The position numbers and the translations under genes are program-made. Below are positions 1 through 7,658 of a DNA stretch of 10,835 bases, piece by piece (position 1 is the first letter of the stretch; each line of letters opens with the position of its first letter). The notes beneath the pieces are model-generated. The model was not told the origin of the DNA and made no database searches. It saw only the letters and a list, made by a program, of their open reading frames with translations. Origin of the DNA: CAZTHL01 sp964613585 (lineage in GTDB: Bacteria; Pseudomonadota; Alphaproteobacteria; DSM-16000; Inquilinaceae); the NCBI GenBank assembly GCA_964613585.1, contig CAZTHL010000112.1:1-10835 (forward strand), read 5' to 3'.

Positions 1-120
1 GCCGGACGATCGACGCGGTTCGCCACGACGGCGCCCGCCGACGCGCGGGGTCATGGTGTCCATGAGGACGAACTCGAGCCGGCCGCCCAACGTTCCAGCC
101 CGGACGGACCTGGAGTGTGA
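1..120. other. Window edge, no supported gene
   Basis: No recognisable gene is seen here. On the minus strand an ATG at 63 (or 54) opens a frame that runs off the window edge, reading MDTMTPRVGG and then an Arg-rich stretch. It has no clear ribosome binding site and is only about 21 codons long, so it could be the first codons of a downstream gene or chance. Plus-strand frames are also open, but their translations look unnatural. Confidence 0.3.
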
Positions 121-216
121 CGCCTGACGCGGACTCGGCACCGGCCCGCTCTCCTTGCCCGGCCGCCCCAAGCATGCGGTCGTTGGGTGGCCGGGCGGGG
201 AGCGGGCGGGCGATGT
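121..216. repeat. Dispersed palindromic repeat, copy A
   Basis: This is the shortest of three related copies in the window. It starts CGCCTGACGCGGA, continues through GGCACCGGCC, and has the shared core GTCGTTGGGTGGCCGGGCGG near 180-199. A GC-rich left arm (about 143-169) pairs imperfectly with a right arm (about 184-208), leaving the core GCATGC region as the loop. The outer end found in copies B and C (GAGCCG-AAACGCTCT) is missing here, so this copy looks decayed or truncated on its right side. It lies about 160 bp beyond the stop of the YejF-type gene. Copy identity is visible by eye; the element type (REP/MITE-like) is inference. Confidence 0.7.
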
Positions 217-287
217 CACCCAACCCGGAAGGGCTCCAACGTCGGCACGCCGCTCTCGAGCGCAGGCGGCGTGTCCGATGTCGGAGA

Positions 288-329
288 GGCCGCCGACCAC
301 GGGGCGGCTGTCCCGCGAGGTCGGCGGCC
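288..329 (-). terminator. Stem-loop downstream of the YejF-type gene
   Basis: A perfect 11-bp inverted repeat (GGCCGCCGACC / GGTCGGCGGCC) encloses a 20-base loop that can itself pair CGGG with CCCG. It starts 47 bases past the stop codon of the ATPase gene. No T-run follows, so it is a candidate terminator or 3'-end stabiliser rather than a textbook intrinsic terminator. Confidence 0.45.
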
Positions 330-376
330 GCGTCCCAAGCCGCCGCGGGGGAACGACGAGCCGGTCGACCCGGCGC

Positions 377-2131
<1,755 letters not shown>

Positions 2132-2358
2132 GGATCCTCGGCAAGCGGCGGCGATCGCCGGTGGCGCGGCCGGCCAGGGCGCTTGGCGAAAGAGCGCGCG
2201 GGGGCGCCGCCCGGCCGAGCACCGGCAGGCCGACACCCCCAGCACAGATGTCCAGCGACACCGCTCGACGCAAGTGCCAGGGTCGTGGGCCCGCGAGGCA
2301 CGTATCGTGGGCAGGGTCGCCGCGAGGGGCGGCGCCGGGCCTTTCTCGCACGCCGCAA
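2132..2358. other. Gap upstream of the YejF-type gene
   Basis: This gap separates the short 58-codon gene's stem-loop from the ATPase start. It holds the ATPase ribosome binding site next to 2131. I see no convincing -35/-10 pair and no open frame that translates naturally. Confidence 0.4.
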
Positions 2359-2396
2359 CCGCCGGCCGCGCGACCATCCGGACGCGCGGCCGGCGG
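2359..2396 (-). terminator. Strong stem-loop after the small 58-aa gene
   Basis: A perfect 14-bp inverted repeat (CCGCCGGCCGCGCG / CGCGCGGCCGGCGG) has a 10-base loop. It begins 19 bases past the stop codon of the small gene. It would be very stable in RNA. No T-run follows, so termination without Rho is uncertain, but the position fits a 3' end for the small gene. Confidence 0.6.
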
Positions 2397-2415
2397 CCAG
2401 GGCGGGAAACTGCCC

Positions 2416-2592
2416 TCAGCCGCCATCGCCCTCCATGTCGAGGGTGTCCCGATCGATCTCATCGGCCAGATCGGGACAGCAGGACCGAAGCATGCCATCC
2501 GCCTCCGCCCGCAGCCGAGCCGCCTCCACGGACAGGCGGGCCTGCTGGTCGGCGGGCAGAGCGGCGAGCATGTCGTGAAATCGGTTGGCCAT
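2416..2592 (-). CDS. Small acidic hypothetical protein, 58 aa
   Basis: I do not recognise this protein. It starts MANRFHDMLAALPADQQARL, is predicted mostly helical, contains a CysCys pair at 38-39, and has an acidic C-terminal tail (EIDRDTLDMEGDGG). There is no signal peptide or membrane segment, so it is probably cytosolic. Amino-acid composition and third-base G/C preference look like real coding sequence, unlike the Arg/Pro-rich overlapping frames. The ribosome binding site is weak (GAGAACC about 8 bases before the ATG). Support comes from what flanks it: a GTGACA-17-TAAAGT promoter candidate whose start point would lie about 43 bases upstream, and a perfect 14-bp stem-loop 19 bases past the stop. 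This makes it look like a single-gene transcript between the porin and the YejF-type ATPase. Function unknown. Confidence 0.6.
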   Translation of the reverse strand: MANRFHDMLAALPADQQARLSVEAARLRAEADGMLRSCCPDLADEIDRDTLDMEGDGG

Positions 2593-2642
2593 GGCTTCGG
2601 TTCTCGCACAGATGTTGGTCGACGGGGCTCGAGTCGGGACAC

Positions 2643-2671
2643 ACTTTAGCGTTCAGGCGGACAGCTGTCAC
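2643..2671 (-). promoter_or_regulatory. Candidate sigma70-type promoter for the 58-aa gene
   Basis: On the minus strand GTGACA (complement of 2666-2671) lies 17 bases before TAAAGT (complement of 2643-2648). The -35 box matches 5 of 6 and the -10 box 4 of 6 consensus positions, with ideal spacing. Transcription would begin near 2635, giving a leader of about 43 bases before the ATG at 2592. Confidence 0.5.
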
Positions 2672-3263
2672 CCACAGCATCGGATAGCGCGAATCAAGGC
2701 CTTTTGATGCCATGTAACGTAGGATGCCGGCTTGGCTACCTCGCCTGTTTGCGATGGAACCTGCCCAGGCTGGCGGCTTGCCCGACTGGCCCCGCGTCCC
2801 GGGGCTCGCCGCCGGCTGAAGCACGGCCGCGTCACATCCGGTGACGGCGCAGGTTTGAGCATGGCACCCGGCTCGCCCGCAATTGGCGTTCAGCGCCCCT
2901 GTGCTCTCGCCTGCCCGGGGACAAGCGGCCTCTCCCGCCTCCCGAACACGCCCCATGAGGTGTGCCTAGCCGGACAACCTTGCAAAGATGGCCGCGTTCC
3001 GCCGGGCCGGGGTCGCGAGAAGCGCCGCATCGCCGGCGCCGGTGGTCCTGCGCAATCAACCGCGGAGTGTGGCTGTGAAGTCGCACTCGGCCTTGCCGGC
3101 TGGGCGGCGCGGCCGCTCCCGAGAGCCGCCGATGCTGGGTTCCGCTTGGCTCCAGCCCGCCCTACGCGTGATGAACATCACATCGAAGAAGGCCCGGGAA
3201 GTCGCATGCAGCGCCGGCGGGCCCCGACCATGCCGCTCGTCGCATGTCGGGTGGAGGGGCTAG
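2672..3263. other. Non-coding stretch, about 590 bp
   Basis: I find no convincing gene, tRNA or rRNA here. Open frames on both strands are long only because the DNA is GC-rich; their translations are rich in Arg, Pro, Gly and Cys and show no family signature. Small GC-rich hairpins occur (for example GCCCC / GGGGC near 2788-2804) but with no clear context. It may be decayed sequence between two independent transcription units. Confidence 0.4.
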
Positions 3264-3402
3264 TGCGTTTCCGCCTGACACGGAAACGTCACCGGCCGCT
3301 CCCTCACCCGGCCAGCCTGAGCATACTGTCGTTGGGTGCCGGGCGGGGGGTGGCCCGGCGGGGGAGCGGCCCGGCGATGCCCTTGGAGCCGAAAACGCTC
3401 TA
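3264..3402. repeat. Dispersed palindromic repeat, copy B, fused to the porin stop codon
   Basis: This is a near-complete copy. One end is GCGTTTCCGCC and the other, read from the opposite strand, is AGCGTTTTCGGC, giving imperfect terminal inverted repeats. Inside are GC-rich arms (about 3292-3313 and 3339-3374) around the core GCATACTGTCGTTGGGTG. A perfect 8-bp hairpin (CGTTTCCG / CGGAAACG, 3266-3273 and 3281-3288) is nested at one end. The other end is flush with the porin gene: on the minus strand the element begins TAGAGCGTTTTC, whose TAG is the porin stop codon. The folded element could serve as the porin transcript's 3' end. Confidence 0.75.
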
Positions 3403-4875
3403 GAAGCGGACCCGGGCGCCGGTGAGAACCGCGATGATGTTGTCGAAGTCGTCGGCCGGGCTGTCGAGCTCGTGGTTGCGCACGCCGAGATAGACCTCGG
3501 TGCCCACGGGATCGAGCCGCTGCACGCCGAAGATGGCGTAGGACTGCGCCTCATCGCCGGCGACCAGGATGTCCTGGGACTCGGTGAAGTCGATGCCGAA
3601 GGAGGTGCGGCCGAGGTCGGTGGCGTCGATCTGCATGCCGAGCTTGCCGTAGAGGAACCAGGGCTCGCGCGGTCCGGAATCGATGAACTGCAGGCCACCG
3701 GCGCCGGTCAGGGTGACGAAGACGTTCTCGGCGACGGGGATGTTGGCCGAGGCCGAGCCGTTGAACTGGCGGAAGCCGGCGGTCGACTCCGCGTCGGCGA
3801 AGGCGACCGCCGCGCCCACGGCGGTCCTGCCGAACTGGCCGCCATAGTCGAGCGCCACGTCCCAGGCGCCGTCGGTCACGGCCGAGGTGCGCAGGCCGAG
3901 CCCGAACAGGCGCGGGCTGTCGTAGCGCAGCCGGTCGTCGCGGCCGAGCCCGTCGAAGTTGTCGTAGACGAGGTTGAGCGCCGGGCCCAGCTCGCCCTCG
4001 TCATTGGCGAACTCGAGGCCGCCGGCGATGTCCTCGATGCTGCTGTAACCGATCATGAAGGTGCCGGACAGGTCGACCTCGGAGGTGTTGTCCGAGGCAG
4101 TGTCGCCCTGGCCGACCCGCAGCGCGCCGAAGCGCTCGCTGGTGACGAACAGCTCGAGCTGCCGCTCCTCCACGAAGAAGTCCGAGGAGTCCTCGAAGCC
4201 GACGATGTTGCTGGCGTTCGACTGCGCCTCGAGCTCGATCTGGCTGCCGATGGTGATGTCCCGGGTCAGATCGGACTCGGAGATCAGGGTGAAGCGGGTC
4301 GACGAGGAATCGTTGTCGACATGGAAAAAGTCCTGGTCGCTGCCGTTGTTGCCGTACAGCACGCCGCGGTTGACCTGGCCGGAGAGGGTGACCCTGACCG
4401 TGTCGAACCGGCGGTCAATTCCCGGCTCGATGCGCGGCAGCTCCGGCGGCTGGGTCTCCGGCAGCGGCCGCTCGGGCGCCGTCTCGCCCGGCTCGACCCG
4501 GGCCCCGGTCTCGCCGCCGTCCGGCTCCGTCTCCGGCACGGCCTGCACCCCGTCGGGCGGCTCGAGCCCCGGCAGCGGCCGCTCGGGCGCCGTCTCGCCC
4601 GGCTCGACCCGTGCCGTCCGCTCGGCGGCGTCCGCCTCGACCTGCTCACGCAGCTCCTCGATGACCCGGTCCTGCTCGGCGCGCTCCTGCTTCAGCTGCT
4701 CGATCTCCTGCATCAGCCGCTGCATCTGCGCCTCGATCGTGTCCAGCCGATCCTGCGCCGCCGCCGCGGCCGGCACCAAGGCGGCTGTCGTGCCAAGCGA
4801 TAACGCAAAAAGCCGCGCGGCGTTTGGCCGCGCCTTAAGCGGTGCAGCGTTCCGAAGTCCGGGCGATGGGGTCAT
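3400..4875 (-). CDS. Outer-membrane porin with N-terminal coiled coil and repeated linker
   Basis: Predicted beta-barrel porin of 491 aa for diffusion of small solutes across the outer membrane. A signal peptide with a long n-region and hydrophobic core ends in AAAAAQ (cleavage near residue 40). Then comes a heptad-rich coiled coil (about 41-85, QDRLDTIEAQMQRLMQEIEQ onward) and a Pro/Glu-rich linker (about 90-155) holding two identical copies of ARVEPGETAPERPLP. From about residue 165 the chain alternates short amphipathic strands with acidic, Gly/Asn-rich turns, with the substrate-family feel of Gram-negative trimeric porins (VTLSGQVNRGVLYG first strand). It ends in ARVRF with a terminal Phe, the usual outer-membrane assembly signal. 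The start at 4875 is preferred because GGGAGAGG lies just upstream; an in-frame ATG at 4926 lacks this and would spoil the signal peptide. The coil may trimerise or reach into the periplasm, which is inference. Promoter candidate at 5027-5056. Confidence 0.9.
   Translation of the reverse strand: MTPSPGLRNAAPLKARPNAARLFALSLGTTAALVPAAAAAQDRLDTIEAQMQRLMQEIEQLKQERAEQDRVIEELREQVEADAAERTARVEPGETAPERPLPGLEPPDGVQAVPETEPDGGETGARVEPGETAPERPLPETQPPELPRIEPGIDRRFDTVRVTLSGQVNRGVLYGNNGSDQDFFHVDNDSSSTRFTLISESDLTRDITIGSQIELEAQSNASNIVGFEDSSDFFVEERQLELFVTSERFGALRVGQGDTASDNTSEVDLSGTFMIGYSSIEDIAGGLEFANDEGELGPALNLVYDNFDGLGRDDRLRYDSPRLFGLGLRTSAVTDGAWDVALDYGGQFGRTAVGAAVAFADAESTAGFRQFNGSASANIPVAENVFVTLTGAGGLQFIDSGPREPWFLYGKLGMQIDATDLGRTSFGIDFTESQDILVAGDEAQSYAIFGVQRLDPVGTEVYLGVRNHELDSPADDFDNIIAVLTGARVRF
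4458..4611 (-). repeat. 43-bp direct repeat inside the porin gene
   Basis: Two identical 43-bp copies (4458-4500 and 4569-4611) start CCGGCAGCGGCCGCTCGGGC and lie 111 bp apart, an exact number of codons. They encode the duplicated ARVEPGETAPERPLP motif of the periplasmic linker. Sequence identity at the DNA level, silent positions included, indicates a recent in-frame duplication or ongoing homogenisation. Confidence 0.85.
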
Positions 4876-4926
4876 GGCGACCTCTCCCTGACGCAAGGAT
4901 CCTTGGATGTAGGCGCACACGATCAA

Positions 4927-4943
4927 GCCCGCGCGACGCGGGC
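4927..4943 (-). promoter_or_regulatory. Hairpin in the porin mRNA leader
   Basis: A perfect 7-bp stem (GCCCGCG / CGCGGGC) with a 3-base loop lies about 50 bases upstream of the porin ATG, inside the leader predicted from the promoter at 5027-5056. It could affect leader stability or translation; no specific function is visible. Confidence 0.3.
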
Positions 4944-5026
4944 GGACCGCCAGCTTGGAATGGAGGGTGCGCGCGGCACGCGCTGGGGCGGGCGCGCCGG
5001 CCGTGGCTTGGCCCGACGCGAGGAGG

Positions 5027-5056
5027 AGTCTAGAAACAATCTGCCGATTTTGACAA
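5027..5056 (-). promoter_or_regulatory. Candidate promoter for the porin gene
   Basis: Minus strand: TTGTCA (complement of 5051-5056), 18 bases, then TAGACT (complement of 5027-5032). Just upstream (5057-5095) is the most A/T-rich patch of this gap, including a T-run, as expected for an UP element. The transcript would start near 5020 with a leader of about 145 bases. The gap of more than 700 bp to the next gene upstream supports a separate promoter. Confidence 0.5.
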
Positions 5057-5221
5057 GGAAAAAGTAATAGGAGTTGAGTTTGAATACCTGCTTACTCGGT
5101 TGCCTCGGTGCGCTCCCCCGTCGGCGCCGTGCGTACGGCCATGCCGGCGGCGGTGAAGGAGCGGCGCCCCGACCTGAATCAACGCCCGCGCGGCGAGCGG
5201 CAGCGGGATCGACCGGCTCGG
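5057..5221. other. Non-coding gap between porin promoter and repeat C
   Basis: The part next to the promoter is A/T-rich (5057-5095). The rest is GC-rich, with a small hairpin GCCGT / ACGGC near 5130-5143. No gene is recognised. Confidence 0.35.
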
Positions 5222-5375
5222 GCGGTTCCGCGTGACGCGGATTGGGCACCGGCCCCCTCCTCCCCCCGGCCAGCCTGAGCATGCTGTCGTTGGGTGGCCG
5301 GGCGGGAGAGCGGCCGGGCGGGAGAGCGGCCGGGCGGGAGAGCGGCCGGCGATGCACTTGAGCCGGAAACGCTCT
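5222..5375. repeat. Dispersed palindromic repeat, copy C
   Basis: Longest copy of the family. It begins GCGGTTCCGCGTGACGCGGA, passes through GGCACCGGCC, carries the core GCATGCTGTCGTTGGGTGG, and ends GAGCCGGAAACGCTCT. The two ends form imperfect terminal inverted repeats with copy B's consensus (GCGGTTCCG against GCGTTTCCG). Inside it, the right arm is expanded by a 16-bp tandem repeat. It lies in the gap between the SiaA-like phosphatase gene and the porin promoter, in the same orientation as copies A and B. Confidence 0.75.
5296..5349. repeat. 16-bp unit in three perfect tandem copies
   Basis: GGCCGGGCGGGAGAGC occurs at 5296-5311, 5312-5327 and 5328-5343, followed by a partial fourth copy GGCCGG. 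Copies A and B of the host repeat carry essentially one such arm. The expansion is therefore specific to copy C and looks like replication slippage. Confidence 0.9.
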
Positions 5376-5601
5376 CACCCAGGCATTCGACGGCACCGAT
5401 CGAAAGGAAGGGTCACCAGCCGCTTCCGCCATGCCGTGACCAGCTGATGTCGAGGCACGGGATGTATCGCGATGCCGTTGCTTGCCCGCGGAGCCGGCGA
5501 CCAATCAGCGTAAGAGGCGGATCACACCGTTGAGGTCTGCCGGACGGAGCCTTGCCGAAGAGCCGGCATCGCCTGGGCGGTTCTGCGTAAGCGGGAAAGG
5601 C
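5376..5601. other. Non-coding gap downstream of the SiaA-like gene
   Basis: No gene is recognised. A short stem-loop TGCCG / CGGCA lies near 5557-5572, some 30 bases past the phosphatase stop, but it is only 5 bp long and has no T-run, so I do not call a terminator. Confidence 0.35.
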
Positions 5602-7383
5602 TCAGAGGCGGAAGCCCAGCACCGTCACATCGTCGACCCGCTGTCGATCGCCCCGCCAACCGGCCAGCGCCTCCTCCAAGGCGGCCCGCTGGGCGGCCAT
5701 CGGGCGGTCGGCATGGGCCGCCAGGATCTCTTTCATCCGGCGCTTGCCCATGGGCATTCCCTTGGGGCCACCGAGCTGGTCGTGATAGCCGTCGGTCACC
5801 AGCCAGAAGGCATCCGCCACTCCCGCCTCGACCTCCGTCACCGTGACGGTTGAGAGGCTCGGGCCGCCCCCGATGCCGTTGCGGCTGCCCTTGATCTCTT
5901 CCAGCACGATCGCGCCGCCGCGCCGCACGAACAGGCCATGGCCCATGCCGCAGAACCGGAACGAGCGGCTGCCATGGGGCCGGTAGATCAGCCCCATGTC
6001 CATCCCGTCCCGGATCTCGCTGCCGCCACTGCGGACCCGCTGCGCATTCACCCGTGTAAATATCGTCGTGTTCAGCTCGGTGATCACCGAGGCCAGATCG
6101 ACATCGCCATCCGGCCGATGATCGATCACCGTGTTCAACACCTCCACGGCCAGGATGGTCATGAACGCCCCGGGAACGCCATGGCCGGTGCAGTCGATGA
6201 CGGCGACCACCGTGCCTTGGCGCATCGGCTTGATGAAGTAGATGTCGCCGCCGACGATGTCCCGTGGCGACCAGAGCACAAAGCTGTCCTCGAAGGGCTG
6301 CCGCAGGAGCTCGTCCGGGGGCAGCAGCGCGTACTGGATGCTCTTTGCATAGCTGATGCTGTCAAGGATGGCGCGGTTCTTGTCCTCGAGGTCGCGGGTG
6401 CGCTCGCGGACCTTTGCCTCCAGGGTCTCCAGGAGGACGGTGTTCTCGCGCTTCATCTGGGCATAGGTATCGACGATCCGGCGGAACTCCGCCACCGCCC
6501 TCGGCAAGGGCCGCTCGGTGCGGTCACCCCCGGCATAGCGCTCCATGTCCGTGGCCAGCGCCGCCACCGGACGGATCAGGCGACGCACCATCACCGAGGC
6601 AACCCCGAGCAGCACAACCGAGGACCCGAGCAGAAACAACAACATCTCATTGCGCAGAACGATCAGCCGCTCGCGCTCGACACGGTTGTTCTCGAAGATG
6701 TGGCCAACAAGCAGTCCCTCGGGTCCATGGGTCAGCTCCACCGTGTAATGGTCCCAGCCGGCCACGGCGTCCGGATCGGCATTGGAGATCAGGGTTCTGT
6801 CGCCTCGGTCCATGCGCATCCGCACACCATACTTTCTGGTCAGCTCGGAGAAGTATCCCTTCGTAAGGTCGATGCCGACGATCACCGCGCCGACCGGTGT
6901 CCCATCGGTCTTGCGGGCCGGATGAACGGACATGATCAGCAGCGCGTCCTCCAGCTCACGGAGGCCGACGAAGCTGGAGAGATCCTCCAAAGCCCGGGTC
7001 ACCTCGGGCCGGTGGTCGTACATCTCGCCGAAGCCGAACTCGTCATGCCCTTTGGCGACCCCGAACCCTTCCCGATCGACAAACGTGATGTAATCGATGC
7101 CGTTGCCGATCAGGACGCGACCCCGCTGGTAAAGATAATCGGTGTCAAGGATCTCGACGGCGTCGGAGAGATCGGCCTGATGGCCAAGCCGGGTCGCCAT
7201 CGTGTCGACCTCGAGCATGGCTTCCAGCACATCGACCTGGATCCGCTGGGCCTTGTCACGCAGGCGCTCCTGAATTGTGCTGTCGAGCTGCCGGAGGAGC
7301 CGGTCCACCTGGTGCATGTGCAGCACCCCGGCCAGCAGGAACGGAACACAAACCAGGACAAGGATACGGGTCAGCAGGCTCAC
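5602..7383 (-). CDS. siaA: SiaA-like membrane PP2C (SpoIIE) phosphatase with sensor and HAMP domains
   Basis: Predicted inner-membrane protein Ser/Thr phosphatase of 593 aa. By family and context it should dephosphorylate the SiaC-type protein encoded upstream. First membrane segment about 5-22; extracytoplasmic Cache/CHASE4-like sensor about 25-245 (ITFVDREGFGVAKG at 99-112, VGAVIVGIDLTKGYF at 164-178); second membrane segment about 247-266; HAMP about 267-318; coiled linker to about 335; phosphatase from about 345 to 593. Metal-binding acidic residues are present: Asp380 in GGD, Asp397 in DCTGHG, Asp531 in TDG, Asp584/585 in DDVT, so the enzyme should be active. The start is GTG at 7383 after a weak GAGA; no in-frame ATG lies nearby upstream. 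It is the last gene of the module, 275 bp after the PhnD-type gene. The Pseudomonas homologue SiaA has the same sensor-HAMP-PP2C plan; other SpoIIE phosphatases share it too, so the symbol rests on neighbours. Confidence 0.85.
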   Translation of the reverse strand: MSLLTRILVLVCVPFLLAGVLHMHQVDRLLRQLDSTIQERLRDKAQRIQVDVLEAMLEVDTMATRLGHQADLSDAVEILDTDYLYQRGRVLIGNGIDYITFVDREGFGVAKGHDEFGFGEMYDHRPEVTRALEDLSSFVGLRELEDALLIMSVHPARKTDGTPVGAVIVGIDLTKGYFSELTRKYGVRMRMDRGDRTLISNADPDAVAGWDHYTVELTHGPEGLLVGHIFENNRVERERLIVLRNEMLLFLLGSSVVLLGVASVMVRRLIRPVAALATDMERYAGGDRTERPLPRAVAEFRRIVDTYAQMKRENTVLLETLEAKVRERTRDLEDKNRAILDSISYAKSIQYALLPPDELLRQPFEDSFVLWSPRDIVGGDIYFIKPMRQGTVVAVIDCTGHGVPGAFMTILAVEVLNTVIDHRPDGDVDLASVITELNTTIFTRVNAQRVRSGGSEIRDGMDMGLIYRPHGSRSFRFCGMGHGLFVRRGGAIVLEEIKGSRNGIGGGPSLSTVTVTEVEAGVADAFWLVTDGYHDQLGGPKGMPMGKRRMKEILAAHADRPMAAQRAALEEALAGWRGDRQRVDDVTVLGFRL

Positions 7384-7485
7384 GAGGGTCTCACAATGAG
7401 GGCCGCCGCACAGGATGCGCCGTCGGCAACCGAACGTCGCCCTCGGCCTTCGTCTTCGCCAGGGCGGTTGGCCTCACAACCACCC

Positions 7486-7515
7486 TCACTAGGACAAGCG
7501 TTCAGGATGTCGCAA
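7486..7515 (-). promoter_or_regulatory. Possible internal promoter before the SiaA-like gene
   Basis: Minus strand: TTGCGA (complement of 7510-7515), 18 bases, TAGTGA (complement of 7486-7491). Boxes match only 4/6 and 3/6, but the spacing and TAG-type -10 match the other promoter candidates in this window. A perfect 10-bp palindrome TGTCATGACA (7520-7529) sits directly upstream of the -35 and could be an operator. The 275-bp gap makes a separate promoter reasonable. Confidence 0.3.
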
Positions 7516-7613
7516 CCGCTGTCATGACATCAGGCCTCGCGCATTGCCGCGGTGACGGTGGAGCACACCCCCATGGCGGACCCATCCCGCATCGTCCGAC
7601 GACCGGCCGCACC

Positions 7614-7643
7614 GGGCCCCGGGGGCCCGCCGCTCTGCGGGCC
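7614..7643 (-). terminator. Overlapping stem-loops after the PhnD-type gene
   Basis: A 7-bp stem GGCCCGC / GCGGGCC with a 6-base loop (7624-7643) begins 15 bases past the PhnD-type stop codon. It overlaps a second palindrome GGGCCCC-G-GGGGCCC (7614-7628), and the two foldings exclude one another. No T-run follows. It may trim or attenuate the transcript before the phosphatase gene. Confidence 0.4.
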
Positions 7644-7658
7644 TGCGCCTCCTTCAGA

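Noticed and set aside
2132..2377. N-terminal extension of the YejF-type gene to 2377
   Set aside because: The added 82 residues are Arg/Ala/Pro/Cys-rich and unlike any ATPase N-terminus, and a good ribosome binding site sits just before 2131.
2459..3086. Several minus-strand open frames in the gap upstream of the 58-aa gene
   Set aside because: Cys/Arg/Pro-rich translations without motifs or ribosome binding sites; one runs antisense to nothing but overlaps the better-supported small gene in another frame.
3244..4803. Plus-strand open frame of about 519 codons opposite the porin
   Set aside because: The minus-strand frame has a signal peptide, barrel-like strands and a terminal Phe; the plus frame is low-complexity and starts inside a repeat.
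4876..4926. Upstream porin start at 4926, adding 17 residues
   Set aside because: No ribosome binding site there, while GGGAGAGG directly precedes the ATG at 4875 and the signal peptide is normal from that start.
5296..5349. CRISPR-like array
   Set aside because: The units are directly adjacent with no spacers, so this is a simple tandem repeat.
4923..5504. Minus-strand open frame of 193 codons across repeat C
   Set aside because: It is built largely from the repeat and an A/T-rich promoter patch; its composition is not protein-like.
5938..7527. Plus-strand open frame of about 529 codons opposite the phosphatase
   Set aside because: Antisense to a gene with all PP2C metal ligands; no recognisable domain in this frame.
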